From positions 4,324,249 to 4,388,248 of the forward strand of contig NZ_CP038799.1 of assembly GCF_012223425.1 (NCBI RefSeq): a DNA stretch of 64,000 nt, in the 5' to 3' direction. The DNA comes from Mycolicibacterium frederiksbergense. GTDB taxonomy: Bacteria; Actinomycetota; Actinomycetes; Mycobacteriales; Mycobacteriaceae. This document shows positions 57,279 to 64,000 of this stretch, piece by piece. Each line of letters begins with the position of its first letter. Within the stretch, counting starts at the first letter, position 1. The notes under the pieces are model-generated. The model had not been told where the DNA came from and searched no databases. It saw nothing but the letters and a program-made list of their open reading frames with translations. A program made the position numbers and the translations under genes.

Positions 57279-58556
57279 ATGGCGATCGATCCCGCCGGCA
57301 TCGACTGGTTCAAGGACCCGCGGCTGGTTGACGATCCCTACCCGTACTTCAACGCGTTGCGCAACCAATGCCCGGTCCAGCCCGAAGACATCTATGGCGT
57401 GACCATGGTGACCGGCTGGGAAGAGGCGGTTTCGGTCTACAACGACGCGGACACCTTCTCCTCGTGTACCTCGGTGACCGGTCCGTTCCCGGGTTTCCCG
57501 GTACCGCTGGAGGGCCGCGACGACGTCGCCGAGTTGATCGAAAAGCACCGCGACGAGCTGCCGTTCAGCGATCAGCTGCCCACCCTGGATCCTCCGGTGC
57601 ACACCAACCACCGCTCGCTGATGATGCGGCTGATCACCCCGAAGCGCCTCAAGGAGAACGAGGACGCGATGTGGCAACTCGCCGACGGGGTGCTCGATGA
57701 CTTCCTGGCTCCGGGCAAGGGCGAGTTCATCAAGGGCTTCGCCAGCCCGTTCACGCTGCTGGTGATCGCCGACCTGCTGGGCATCCCGCCCGAGGATCGC
57801 AACGCCTTCGTCGACGGCATTTCGCAGAACTCCGGCGGAGGCGTCGGCAGCACCGGTGCGGAATCGCTGTCGCACAGCCCGTTGGAGTTCCTCTACGCCC
57901 AGTTCGAGGCCTACATCGAGGATCGGCGGGTCAACCCGCGCGAGGACATCATGACCGGGATGGCGACCGCGCTGTTCCCCGACGGCAGCACGCCGACCCC
58001 CGGGGACGTCGCCCGTGTCGCCACCAACGTCTTCTCCGCGGGTCAGGAAACCACCGTCCGGCTGCTGGGCACTGCGCTCAAGGTGCTCGGTGACCGTCCG
58101 GACATCCAGAAGCAGGTGCGCGAGGACCGCAGTCTGCTGCCCAACTTCATCGAGGAGGCGCTGCGCCACGAAAGCCCGGTCAAGGGTGACTTCCGGCTGT
58201 CACGCACCCCGGTCACCGTGGGGGAGAAGGAACTTCCGTCGGGCACCACCGTCATGGTGGTCAACGCCGGGGCCAACCGCGATCCGCGCCGCTTCGAGGA
58301 TCCCGACGAATTCGACCCGGCGCGCAAGAATGCCCGCCAGCACCTGGCTTTCGGTCGCGGCATCCACAGCTGCCCGGGCGCTCCGCTGGCCCGCGCGGAG
58401 ACCCGGGTGGGCTTGGAGCGGCTGCTCGATCGCACCACCGACATCCGCATCTCCGAGGAGAAGCACGGTCCGGCGGACAATCGGGACTACCACTACATCC
58501 CGACCTTCATCCTGCGCGGACTCACCCACCTGCACCTGGAGTTCGACGTCACATGA
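57279..58556 (+). CDS. cytochrome P450
   Basis: A 425-residue P450. The I-helix motif is FSAGQETTVRLLG (about 251-263), with Gln in place of the usual acidic or His residue before the E. E-x-x-R lies in IEEALRHESP, and the heme loop is FGRGIHSCPG with C365. ATG 57279 follows GGAG at 57267. A 3Fe-4S ferredoxin overlaps its stop by ATGA and is the likely donor. It diverges from the EBP-like gene, so the two may act on the same isoprenoid-type molecule. Confidence 0.9.
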   Translation: MAIDPAGIDWFKDPRLVDDPYPYFNALRNQCPVQPEDIYGVTMVTGWEEAVSVYNDADTFSSCTSVTGPFPGFPVPLEGRDDVAELIEKHRDELPFSDQLPTLDPPVHTNHRSLMMRLITPKRLKENEDAMWQLADGVLDDFLAPGKGEFIKGFASPFTLLVIADLLGIPPEDRNAFVDGISQNSGGGVGSTGAESLSHSPLEFLYAQFEAYIEDRRVNPREDIMTGMATALFPDGSTPTPGDVARVATNVFSAGQETTVRLLGTALKVLGDRPDIQKQVREDRSLLPNFIEEALRHESPVKGDFRLSRTPVTVGEKELPSGTTVMVVNAGANRDPRRFEDPDEFDPARKNARQHLAFGRGIHSCPGAPLARAETRVGLERLLDRTTDIRISEEKHGPADNRDYHYIPTFILRGLTHLHLEFDVT

Positions 58557-58741
58557 GGGTCGGCGTCGACGAGGACCGCTGCGCCGGGCACGGGATGTGC
58601 CTGACGCTGTGCCCCGAGGTGTTCGACCTCTCCGATGACGGATGGGCGGTCGCTGCTCCCGGCGAGGTGCCGGCCGAACACGAAGCGGCTGTGCACGAGG
58701 CGATCCAGTGCTGCCCCGAGAACGCGATTCACGAGATCTGA
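58553..58741 (+). CDS. [3Fe-4S] ferredoxin
   Basis: A 62-residue ferredoxin. The ligands are C10 and C16 (CAGHGMC) and C54 (CCPENAI); C20 and C53 are extra cysteines near the cluster and could in principle support a different cluster form. It overlaps the P450 by ATGA and is its obvious partner. Acidic surface stretches (DLSDDGWA) fit P450 docking. Confidence 0.9.
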   Translation: MRVGVDEDRCAGHGMCLTLCPEVFDLSDDGWAVAAPGEVPAEHEAAVHEAIQCCPENAIHEI

Positions 58742-58776
58742 TTCAATCCGCTTCACCAACAAGGAGATTCGAAACT

Positions 58777-59061
58777 GTGCCCAAGGGTTATGTGATCATC
58801 ACCGAAGATATCAAGGACCCGGCCGGGATGGCCGAGTACGGCAAGCTGGCCAGCCAGACGATGAGCACCGCGAAGGTGCTGGCCTTCAGCCCCGTGGTCG
58901 AGTCGCTGGAGGGGCAGTGGCACGGCACCCAGACCGTGCTACTGGAATTCGAGTCGGTCGAGGCGGCCAAGGAGTGGTACTACTCCGACGCCTACCAGGA
59001 GGCCGCGAAGCTGCGCCAGGCCGCGGCCGAGTGCAACGGAGTGATCATCTCGGGCTTCTAG
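58777..59061 (+). CDS. DUF1330-family protein
   Basis: A 94-residue dimeric alpha-beta-barrel-type domain of the DUF1330 family (GYVIITEDIKDPAGMAEYGK, then VLLEFESVEAAKEWYYSDAY at about 54-73). The WYYSDAYQ motif is the family signature. The GTG start has AAGGAG upstream. It closes the P450/ferredoxin operon at a very long hairpin. The family's biochemistry is poorly defined; a binding or isomerase role toward a P450 product is only a guess. Confidence 0.8.
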   Translation: MPKGYVIITEDIKDPAGMAEYGKLASQTMSTAKVLAFSPVVESLEGQWHGTQTVLLEFESVEAAKEWYYSDAYQEAAKLRQAAAECNGVIISGF

Positions 59062-59068
59062 CCTTTCT

Positions 59069-59132
59069 GCGCGAGCAGACACATATGGCCCCAAAAGTGC
59101 TTACTTTTGGGGCCATATGTGTCTGCTCGCGC
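59069..59132. terminator. 29-bp perfect hairpin, bidirectional terminator
   Basis: Arms 59069-59097 and 59104-59132 are exact complements over 29 bp with a 6-base loop. It sits between the convergent DUF1330 and ferredoxin genes, and its length and perfection are the highest of the hairpins in the window. No strong U-tract follows on either strand beyond the AAAAG/CTTTT at the loop. Confidence 0.85.
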
Positions 59133-59139
59133 GAGGAAA

Positions 59140-59334
59140 TTACTCGACGATGGCGATCGCCTGCCGGGGGCACTGGCGCACGGATTCACGCACCTGCTGC
59201 TCATTTTCCGGGGTGACGTCCTCGGTGAGCACGTGCAGGTAGTCATCGTCGTCGAGGTCGAACACCTCAGGGATGATGCCCATGCAGACGCCGTTGCTCT
59301 CGCAGAGGCCGAAATCCACTTCGATCTTGCTCAT
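59140..59334 (-). CDS. [3Fe-4S] ferredoxin
   Basis: A 64-residue ferredoxin with C11 and C17 (CESNGVC) and C55 (QCPRQAI), giving a 3Fe-4S cluster. An acidic run (FDLDDDDYLH) follows the second Cys region. The start overlaps the P450 stop (ATGA), so the P450 and ferredoxin are made together. It is the third P450-partner ferredoxin in the window. Confidence 0.92.
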   Translation of the reverse strand: MSKIEVDFGLCESNGVCMGIIPEVFDLDDDDYLHVLTEDVTPENEQQVRESVRQCPRQAIAIVE

Positions 59335-60536
59335 GACGGCAGCCTTCGCACCGGCACGTGTGAGTATCCGGCCACGTTCTGCATGTGAACCCGCTGCAGC
59401 CCATCCCATTTCACCTCGTAGCGGGGCATGAAATCGAGCAGCTTCTCCAGCGCGATCACGCTCTCCATCCGCGCCAGCGCCGCACCCAGACAACTGTGGA
59501 TCCCGTAACCGAGGCCCAGGTTCTGCGCCTCGGTACGGTCGCGTTCGATATCGAACTTGTCGGCATCGGTGAACGCATCGGTGTCACGATTGGCCGCGGC
59601 GCTGAGCAGGAAGACTGCCTTGCCCGCCGGGATCACGCCGCTGGGCACGCGTGCCTCCTTGAGCGTGTAGCGCACGTTGTACTGCACCGGTCCCTCGTAG
59701 CGCAGCAGCTCCTCGACGGCGGCGGGTACCAGGTCTCTGTTGTCGAGCAGCTTCTGCCACTGCTCGGGATTGCGCGCGAAGAGCACCATCGCGGTGCCGA
59801 TCAGCTTGGTGACCGTTTCCGCGCCGGCCCCACCCAGCAGGGTCGCGAAACCGGTGATCTCGATGTCGTCGAGTTTGTCCAGGCGGCCGTCCTCGCGCGG
59901 GATCTCGGCGGCGATGAGACGGCTGATCATGTCGTCGGTCGGGTTCTCCCGGCGCTTCTGCACCAGCGAGTAGTAGTAGATCGCGGTGTCCATGTTGGCC
60001 TGCATGCCGGCCTCGGAAGTACCGACCTGCCCGGGTTCGCGGGACAGGCTGGTGTCGATCCAGTGCCGCACCATCTGGCGATAGTCGGGTTCCACGCCGG
60101 CCATCCGGGTGATCACCTCGACCGGGAAGGGGCCGGAGAAGTCCTGCACGATGTCGAAGTCATCGGAGGTGATCAGGCCGAGGTAGTGGTCGATCTGTTC
60201 GACGATGGTGTCGCGCTGGGCCTGCACGGCCCGCGGGGTGAAGGCCTTGTTGAGCAGGCTGCGCATGTGCCGGTGATCGGGCGGGTCCATGAAGATGATG
60301 GACTTCTGCGGGGGCTCGTCGGCCTGCACCATCGCCAGATCGCAGCCACGCGATGAGGAGAACGCCTCGTGGTCCTTGAGCGCGGCGGAGACGTCCTCGT
60401 GCCGGGTGAGGGCGTAGAAATCCCGGTCGGGGCAGTAGTAGAGCGGTGCTTCGGTACGCATCCGCCGGTAGATCTCGAACGGGTTGTTGAAGTACTCGTC
60501 AGAGAACGGGTCGAACACGAGTTCCGCGGTGGTCAT
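59331..60536 (-). CDS. cytochrome P450
   Basis: A 401-residue P450. The I-helix is LLGGAGAETVTKLIG (about 242-256), E-x-x-R in VEELLRYEGP, and the heme loop GYGIHSCLG with C349. It is similar in its N-terminal part (EAPLYYCPDRDFYALTRHED) to the P450 at 50352-51539 (EAPLYYNEQHDFYALSRYDD), so the two are recent relatives. GGAGGAGG precedes the ATG. The ferredoxin gene overlaps its end. An inverted repeat lies upstream at 60575-60602. Confidence 0.91.
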   Translation of the reverse strand: MTTAELVFDPFSDEYFNNPFEIYRRMRTEAPLYYCPDRDFYALTRHEDVSAALKDHEAFSSSRGCDLAMVQADEPPQKSIIFMDPPDHRHMRSLLNKAFTPRAVQAQRDTIVEQIDHYLGLITSDDFDIVQDFSGPFPVEVITRMAGVEPDYRQMVRHWIDTSLSREPGQVGTSEAGMQANMDTAIYYYSLVQKRRENPTDDMISRLIAAEIPREDGRLDKLDDIEITGFATLLGGAGAETVTKLIGTAMVLFARNPEQWQKLLDNRDLVPAAVEELLRYEGPVQYNVRYTLKEARVPSGVIPAGKAVFLLSAAANRDTDAFTDADKFDIERDRTEAQNLGLGYGIHSCLGAALARMESVIALEKLLDFMPRYEVKWDGLQRVHMQNVAGYSHVPVRRLPS

Positions 60537-60574
60537 ATTGTGGTCCTCCTCCAGGGTGGCGCGCTCACCCGAAG

Positions 60575-60602
60575 CGTTACGGAAGGCTGTGAAACTGTAA
60601 CG
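60575..60602. promoter_or_regulatory. possible operator or promoter element upstream of P450
   Basis: CGTTAC (60575-60580) and GTAACG (60597-60602) form an inverted repeat with a 16-bp spacer, followed by ACAGT/ACTGT halves at 60595-60611. The stretch is AT-richer than its surroundings and lies 39-66 bp upstream of the P450 ATG. It could hold the promoter as well as an operator. Confidence 0.35.
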
Positions 60603-60654
60603 CTAACAGTAGTCCCGTCGACAGGATTGTGAAACAGGCAATTTGGGGCCGAAC

Positions 60655-61443
60655 TCAGCGTCCCAGTCCGGCGTCGACCACGGCGTTCAGCGCGCCGAGG
60701 TCGGTGCCGAGTTCGGCCACCGTCTGCCGGATCACCGCGACGTCCTTGCCGATGAATTCGCCGACGGCGGCGACGAATGCGGCGGTCGAACCGGCACGCG
60801 CCACATTGTCCAGCGCCCGGCTGGCACCGCTGCCGTGCGGCAGCGCCTCCAGCAAGGCGGATTCCGCCAGCCCCAGGCTGTCGGCCAGTTGGGCCGCTTC
60901 GGCCAACAGGCCGATCTGCGCGGCGAAAAGCGTGTTGTTGATCAGCTTGACCTTCTGGCCCGCCCCGAGTGCCCCGACGTGCAGGACCGGGCTGCCGTAG
61001 GCGGTCAGCACCGGCTGCGCCCGCCGCACCGCATCGTCGGGGCCGCCGACGAACAGCGTGACCTGACCGGCGGCGATATCGTGCGGACCGCCGCTGACCG
61101 GGGCGTCCACCACATCAAGATGAGGTGCCAGCGCCCTCAGGTGCTCGACGGTGCGCGGGCTGCCGGTGGTGTGCACGATCAGGACGGCCCCGGCCGGCAC
61201 CGCCGCCAGCAGCGCGGTGTCGACGACCGTGCGCACCTGCTCGTCGGTGAACAGGCAGATGACCACCGCCTCGGCGCCGTCGGCGACCTGGGCGGCATCG
61301 GCGACCGGGGTGGCGCCCAGTTCCGCGACGGCCCGGCGTTTCTCCTCGGTGCGGCCGAGGACGCGCACCTGGTGTCCGGCCTCGGCGAGACGGCGCACCA
61401 TCGGTGCGCCCATCCGGCCCGCGCCGATGACGCCGACGCGCAT
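60655..61443 (-). CDS. 3-hydroxyisobutyrate dehydrogenase-like NAD(P) oxidoreductase
   Basis: A 262-residue beta-hydroxyacid dehydrogenase. It has the Rossmann motif VGVIGAGRMGAPMVRRL (about 3-19), the substrate loop DAPVSGGPHDIAAGQ (about 112-126), and the catalytic Lys in GQKVKLINNTLF (about 160-171). It is one of two tandem paralogues (next at 61475-62293). It would oxidise a 3-hydroxy acid to the semialdehyde or keto acid. It starts 31 bp after the paralogue's stop. Confidence 0.85.
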   Translation of the reverse strand: MRVGVIGAGRMGAPMVRRLAEAGHQVRVLGRTEEKRRAVAELGATPVADAAQVADGAEAVVICLFTDEQVRTVVDTALLAAVPAGAVLIVHTTGSPRTVEHLRALAPHLDVVDAPVSGGPHDIAAGQVTLFVGGPDDAVRRAQPVLTAYGSPVLHVGALGAGQKVKLINNTLFAAQIGLLAEAAQLADSLGLAESALLEALPHGSGASRALDNVARAGSTAAFVAAVGEFIGKDVAVIRQTVAELGTDLGALNAVVDAGLGR

Positions 61444-61474
61444 CAATCGAGTCGCTTCTGCACGCCGGTGCACA

Positions 61475-62293
61475 TCAGCGCGGGTGGTCCATGAGCGCCA
61501 GCGCGGCGTCGGCGGCGTCGAACACCGCGCCTTCGGGTGCCGATGCCTTACCGGCGAGCGTCGCGGCGTGCCGGCAATCCTTCTGCAACAGCGCACCGGC
61601 GATCGGGGCGAGGTTGTCCAGGCTGCCGCCGAACGCGGCGATACTGCTCAAGGCCTTGCTGGTGGCCGAACCGCGGGTGACGACCTCGCACAGGCGTTCT
61701 CGAGGCACCCCGAGGGATTCGCCGAGTGCCAGCGCGCTCATCGCGGCACCGAGGTTCGCGGTGAACAGCAGGTTGTTCAGGATCTTGGCGACCTGTCCGC
61801 TGCCCAGTGGGCCCAGATGCACGATGGGATCGGCGTAGGTGGCGAACACCGGACGTACCTTTTCCGCATCGGCTTCGTCGCCGCCGATCATGACCAGCAG
61901 GGTGCCCGCTTCGACGGCGGGGCCGCCACCACTGACCGGGGCATCGATCACCGTGACGCCCTTGGCGGCGGCCATTTCCGCGATCTCGGCACAGGTGTCT
62001 GGGTGCACGGTGCTGTGGATGGCGATGATGCCGCCGGGAGCCAGTCCGGCCAGCACACCGTGCTCGCCGGAGATCACCTCGCGGACATCGTCGTCGCCGA
62101 CGACGCACAGACACACCAGATCACTTGCGGCGCCCAGTTCGGACGGCGTACCCGCCGTCTTGGCCGCGGTGTCCGCATAGGGCTCCAGCGACGCGGCGCG
62201 ACGGGCCCACAGTGTCAGTTCGAAGCCGCCCTCGACGATGCGGCGGGCCATCGGCCCACCCTGACTACCCAGTCCGATGAATCCAACGCGCAT
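61475..62293 (-). CDS. 3-hydroxyisobutyrate dehydrogenase-like NAD(P) oxidoreductase
   Basis: A 272-residue paralogue of the preceding protein. It has VGFIGLGSQGGPMARRIVEG (about 3-22), DAPVSGGGPAVEAGT (about 115-129), and the catalytic Lys in GSGQVAKILNNLLF. All family signatures are intact. The ATG overlaps the hydrolase stop by one base (TGATG). Having two tandem copies suggests either two substrates or a heteromer. Confidence 0.86.
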   Translation of the reverse strand: MRVGFIGLGSQGGPMARRIVEGGFELTLWARRAASLEPYADTAAKTAGTPSELGAASDLVCLCVVGDDDVREVISGEHGVLAGLAPGGIIAIHSTVHPDTCAEIAEMAAAKGVTVIDAPVSGGGPAVEAGTLLVMIGGDEADAEKVRPVFATYADPIVHLGPLGSGQVAKILNNLLFTANLGAAMSALALGESLGVPRERLCEVVTRGSATSKALSSIAAFGGSLDNLAPIAGALLQKDCRHAATLAGKASAPEGAVFDAADAALALMDHPR

Positions 62294-63168
62294 CAACCAG
62301 CCTCCGCTTCTTCGGCGCCACCGGCTCCGGCGGCGATACATTCTTCGACAAATGACAACACCCGAAGGTGGTAGATCTGCGCCGACAGTCCGACGCTGAG
62401 ATTGTGCCCGCTATCCGGCATTTCGTGGACCGAAACCCTTGGCGCAGTGACGAACAGGCCGGCGATATCGGCCAGTGCCGATGCCGAGGTGTCCCAGACG
62501 CGTTCGTGCTCGGCCGCGGTGTACTGGACGGGCACTCGCACCGCGGCGGCCAGTTCCGGGAAGTCCCGGCGCGACCAGTTGGCGGTCACCGGACCCTCGT
62601 AGGCGACACCCGGCGCGGACAGCGCGCCGGTCAGCACCTCGGCCGGATACAGTTCCGCGGGCTCCCACAACAGTTCCCGCAGTCCGGCTGGCCGGCGTGT
62701 CAACGTCGCCTGGCTGAGGATCTCCTTGGCGTCGGGACTGTAGCGCAGACCGGTCCCGGCGAGCTCGACGCCGATTGCGCCGGCGTCGGCGACCGTCATC
62801 CGCAGTGCCAGTTCGCATCCCAGTGAATGAGCGAAGACGAAGATGCCCGCCCCACGCGGGCCGCCGGCCAGGATCTTGTCCACCGCGCCGGAGACGAGCG
62901 CGACCCGGGCGGCCGGCTCAGCCATGGTGTCCTGGTACAGCGCCGACGCACCGTAACCAGGACGGTCCAGGGCGATCGCGGTGTAGCCGTGTGCCGCCGC
63001 GGTCCGCAGCAACGAGAGGTCGGGGCGACCGGGGCAGTCGAAGTATGCCGACGTTGTCGCGCCGCCGTGGATGGCGACGATCACCGCGCGTGGCTCGGGG
63101 ACTTCGGCGACCAGGGCGGACATCGGCACGGCGCCGATCATCACCACCCGGGGCCGTGGCTGAATCAT
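62293..63168 (-). CDS. alpha/beta hydrolase
   Basis: A 291-residue alpha/beta hydrolase. It has AIHGGATTSAYFDCPGRPDL (about 33-52), nucleophile S115 in FAHSLGCE, an acid region in YTAAEHERVWD, and the catalytic His in DSGHNLSVG. It would hydrolyse an ester, thioester or lactone. ATG 63168 follows GGGAGCC. A GC-rich repeat-bearing 71-bp gap separates it from the thiolase-like gene upstream. Confidence 0.82.
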   Translation of the reverse strand: MIQPRPRVVMIGAVPMSALVAEVPEPRAVIVAIHGGATTSAYFDCPGRPDLSLLRTAAAHGYTAIALDRPGYGASALYQDTMAEPAARVALVSGAVDKILAGGPRGAGIFVFAHSLGCELALRMTVADAGAIGVELAGTGLRYSPDAKEILSQATLTRRPAGLRELLWEPAELYPAEVLTGALSAPGVAYEGPVTANWSRRDFPELAAAVRVPVQYTAAEHERVWDTSASALADIAGLFVTAPRVSVHEMPDSGHNLSVGLSAQIYHLRVLSFVEECIAAGAGGAEEAEAG

Positions 63169-63175
63169 TGCTCGG

Positions 63176-63231
63176 CTCCCGCTCGCTCCGGTCCTCGCTC
63201 GTACCTCGCTGCGATCCTCACTCCCGCTCGC
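63176..63231. repeat. purine-rich intergenic repeat (GCGAGCGGGAG pair)
   Basis: On the minus strand the 11-mer GCGAGCGGGAG occurs at 63221-63231 and 63176-63186, separated by GAGCGAGG-type low-complexity sequence. Related elements interrupt the dehydrogenase gene at 36869-36900 and form the 5' end of the SDR gene near 3730-3790. Confidence 0.55.
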
Positions 63232-63239
63232 CTTCGCAA

Positions 63240-64000
63240 CTAGTCATCGGTCCGCAGCAGCAGCACACCACTGGGGGTCAGCCCGCCGCTGCTGGCCACC
63301 GCGACCTTGGCATCGGCGACCTGACGTTCACCGGCGTGCCCGCGCAGTTGGGTGACGGCCTCATGGATGAGCCCCATTCCGTGGGTCCGGCCGTGCGAGA
63401 GCTGACCGCCGTGGGTGTTCAGTGGGATGACGCCGTCACGGGCGATGGCGTGACCGCCGTCCAGGAAATCCTTGGCCTCACCGATACCGCAGAAGCCGAG
63501 CGCCTCCAGCCAGGAAAGACAGTTGAAGGTGAAGCCGTCATAGAGCTCGGCGACGTCGACGTCGCTGGGCCGCAAGGACGTTCGCGACCACAGGTGCGCG
63601 GACTGGCCGAGCACCTGCGGTTCGTGGGTCAGTGTGGTCTGATCCCAGTCGAGGCGTTCGATGATCTGGGTGCCGACGGCCTCGACCCGGATGGGTTTCT
63701 GCGGCAGGTCGCGTGCCAGGTCGACGGCCGAGACGATGACGGCGACCGCACCGTCGCACGGCACATCGCAGTCATACAGCCCGAACGGGGTGGTGATCAT
63801 CCGCGCGGACAGATAGTCGTCCATGGTCATCGGGTCGCGGTAGATGGCCGTCGGGTTGAGCGCGGCGTTGGCGCGCTGGTTCAGCGCGATCCAGCCGAGC
63901 GTCTCGCGGGTGGTGCCGTAGCGATGGAAGTGCCGGGAGGCGTTCTGCGCCAACGTGTGCGCCGCCGAGATACCGCCGAAGGGCTGTTGCCAGCCGTTAG
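63240..64000 (-). CDS. thiolase-like lipid-transfer protein (Ltp type), C-terminal part
   Basis: About 253 residues are visible; the gene's 5' end lies beyond the right edge. The frame is open through the last base (reading back through GGISAAHTLAQNASRHFHRY). It has DVAELYDGFTFNCLSWLEAL (the SCPx/Ltp active-site block), GFCGIGEAKDFLDGG, and NTHGGQLSHGRTHGMGLIHE, where the H-G pair stands in for the thiolase GHP loop. It is a second Ltp-type protein after 6204-7349; whether a DUF35 partner is adjacent is outside the window. Confidence 0.85.
   Translation of the reverse strand, partial: NGWQQPFGGISAAHTLAQNASRHFHRYGTTRETLGWIALNQRANAALNPTAIYRDPMTMDDYLSARMITTPFGLYDCDVPCDGAVAVIVSAVDLARDLPQKPIRVEAVGTQIIERLDWDQTTLTHEPQVLGQSAHLWSRTSLRPSDVDVAELYDGFTFNCLSWLEALGFCGIGEAKDFLDGGHAIARDGVIPLNTHGGQLSHGRTHGMGLIHEAVTQLRGHAGERQVADAKVAVASSGGLTPSGVLLLRTDD

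Noticed and set aside
63176..63231. CRISPR-like repeat
   Set aside because: Only two 11-bp copies with low-complexity filler; no regular array, leader or cas genes.
1..64000. Mobile element or integron origin of the cluster
   Set aside because: I found no transposase, integrase, terminal inverted repeats or tRNA with a flanking repeat; base composition and gene style look uniform.

Overview
The window is GC-rich actinobacterial DNA and reads as a non-tuberculous Mycobacterium/Mycolicibacterium. The evidence is the gene content: LLM oxidoreductases of the F420/FMN type, a mycofactocin-coupled SDR, P450s paired with single-cluster 3Fe-4S ferredoxins, many CaiB-type CoA transferases, FadE-like dehydrogenases and EchA-like hydratases, and frequent GTG starts with ATGA/GTGA overlaps. 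It is a dense catabolic supercluster of about 58 genes. I see no rRNA, tRNA, CRISPR array, phage gene or transposase.

Layout. 1-8.3 kb: end of an LLM oxidoreductase, CoA transferase, 2Fe-2S ferredoxin, acyl-CoA synthetase, two SDRs, an internally deleted thiolase remnant, an orphan MeaB GTPase, a DUF35/thiolase-like (Ltp) pair and an enoyl-CoA hydratase. 8.4-20.7 kb: a KstD-like flavoprotein and IclR regulator diverge from a nine-gene, mostly overlapping operon that joins mhpC/mhpA/mhpB-type aromatic meta-cleavage genes to a second KstD-like flavoprotein, an LLM oxidoreductase, two SDRs, a cyclase-family hydrolase and an alpha/beta hydrolase. 20.8-29.9 kb: a TetR-headed operon with ferredoxin, P450, amidohydrolase, an intact and a degenerate M24 protein, enoyl-CoA hydratase and an 806-residue double CoA transferase. 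30-35.3 kb (minus strand): kinase-like protein, two epimerases, mycofactocin SDR and a TetR regulator. 35.5-40.8 kb (minus): Rieske oxygenase, a small unknown protein, amidohydrolase, SnoaL-like protein and an unequal acyl-CoA dehydrogenase pair. 41-48.1 kb (plus): amidohydrolase and a beta-oxidation set. 48.2-56 kb: two TetR regulators, LLM, P450, SnoaL-like protein, and an ACAD11-like dehydrogenase/kinase pair. 56-64 kb: a two-helix membrane peptide, a membrane protein resembling eukaryotic emopamil-binding sterol isomerase, two P450/ferredoxin sets, two hydroxyisobutyrate-dehydrogenase-like proteins, a hydrolase and a partial Ltp-type thiolase.

How it fits together. A recurring 17-bp palindrome, TGAGAAT-N3-ATTCTCA, lies in the promoter regions of the TetR gene at 34545-35264, the Rieske operon, the acyl-CoA synthetase/ferredoxin pair, and the SDR/thiolase-remnant pair. 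Weaker copies precede several other operons. I infer a local regulon in which that TetR repressor responds to an acyl-CoA or ring intermediate. The enzymes imply hydroxylation and ring opening (P450s, Rieske, LLM, Mhp), CoA activation or transfer, beta-oxidation with unequal ACAD pairs, and Ltp/DUF35-type C-C cleavage. The KstD-like and EBP-like proteins suggest a polycyclic isoprenoid (steroid or terpenoid) substrate. The substrate itself cannot be read from the sequence.
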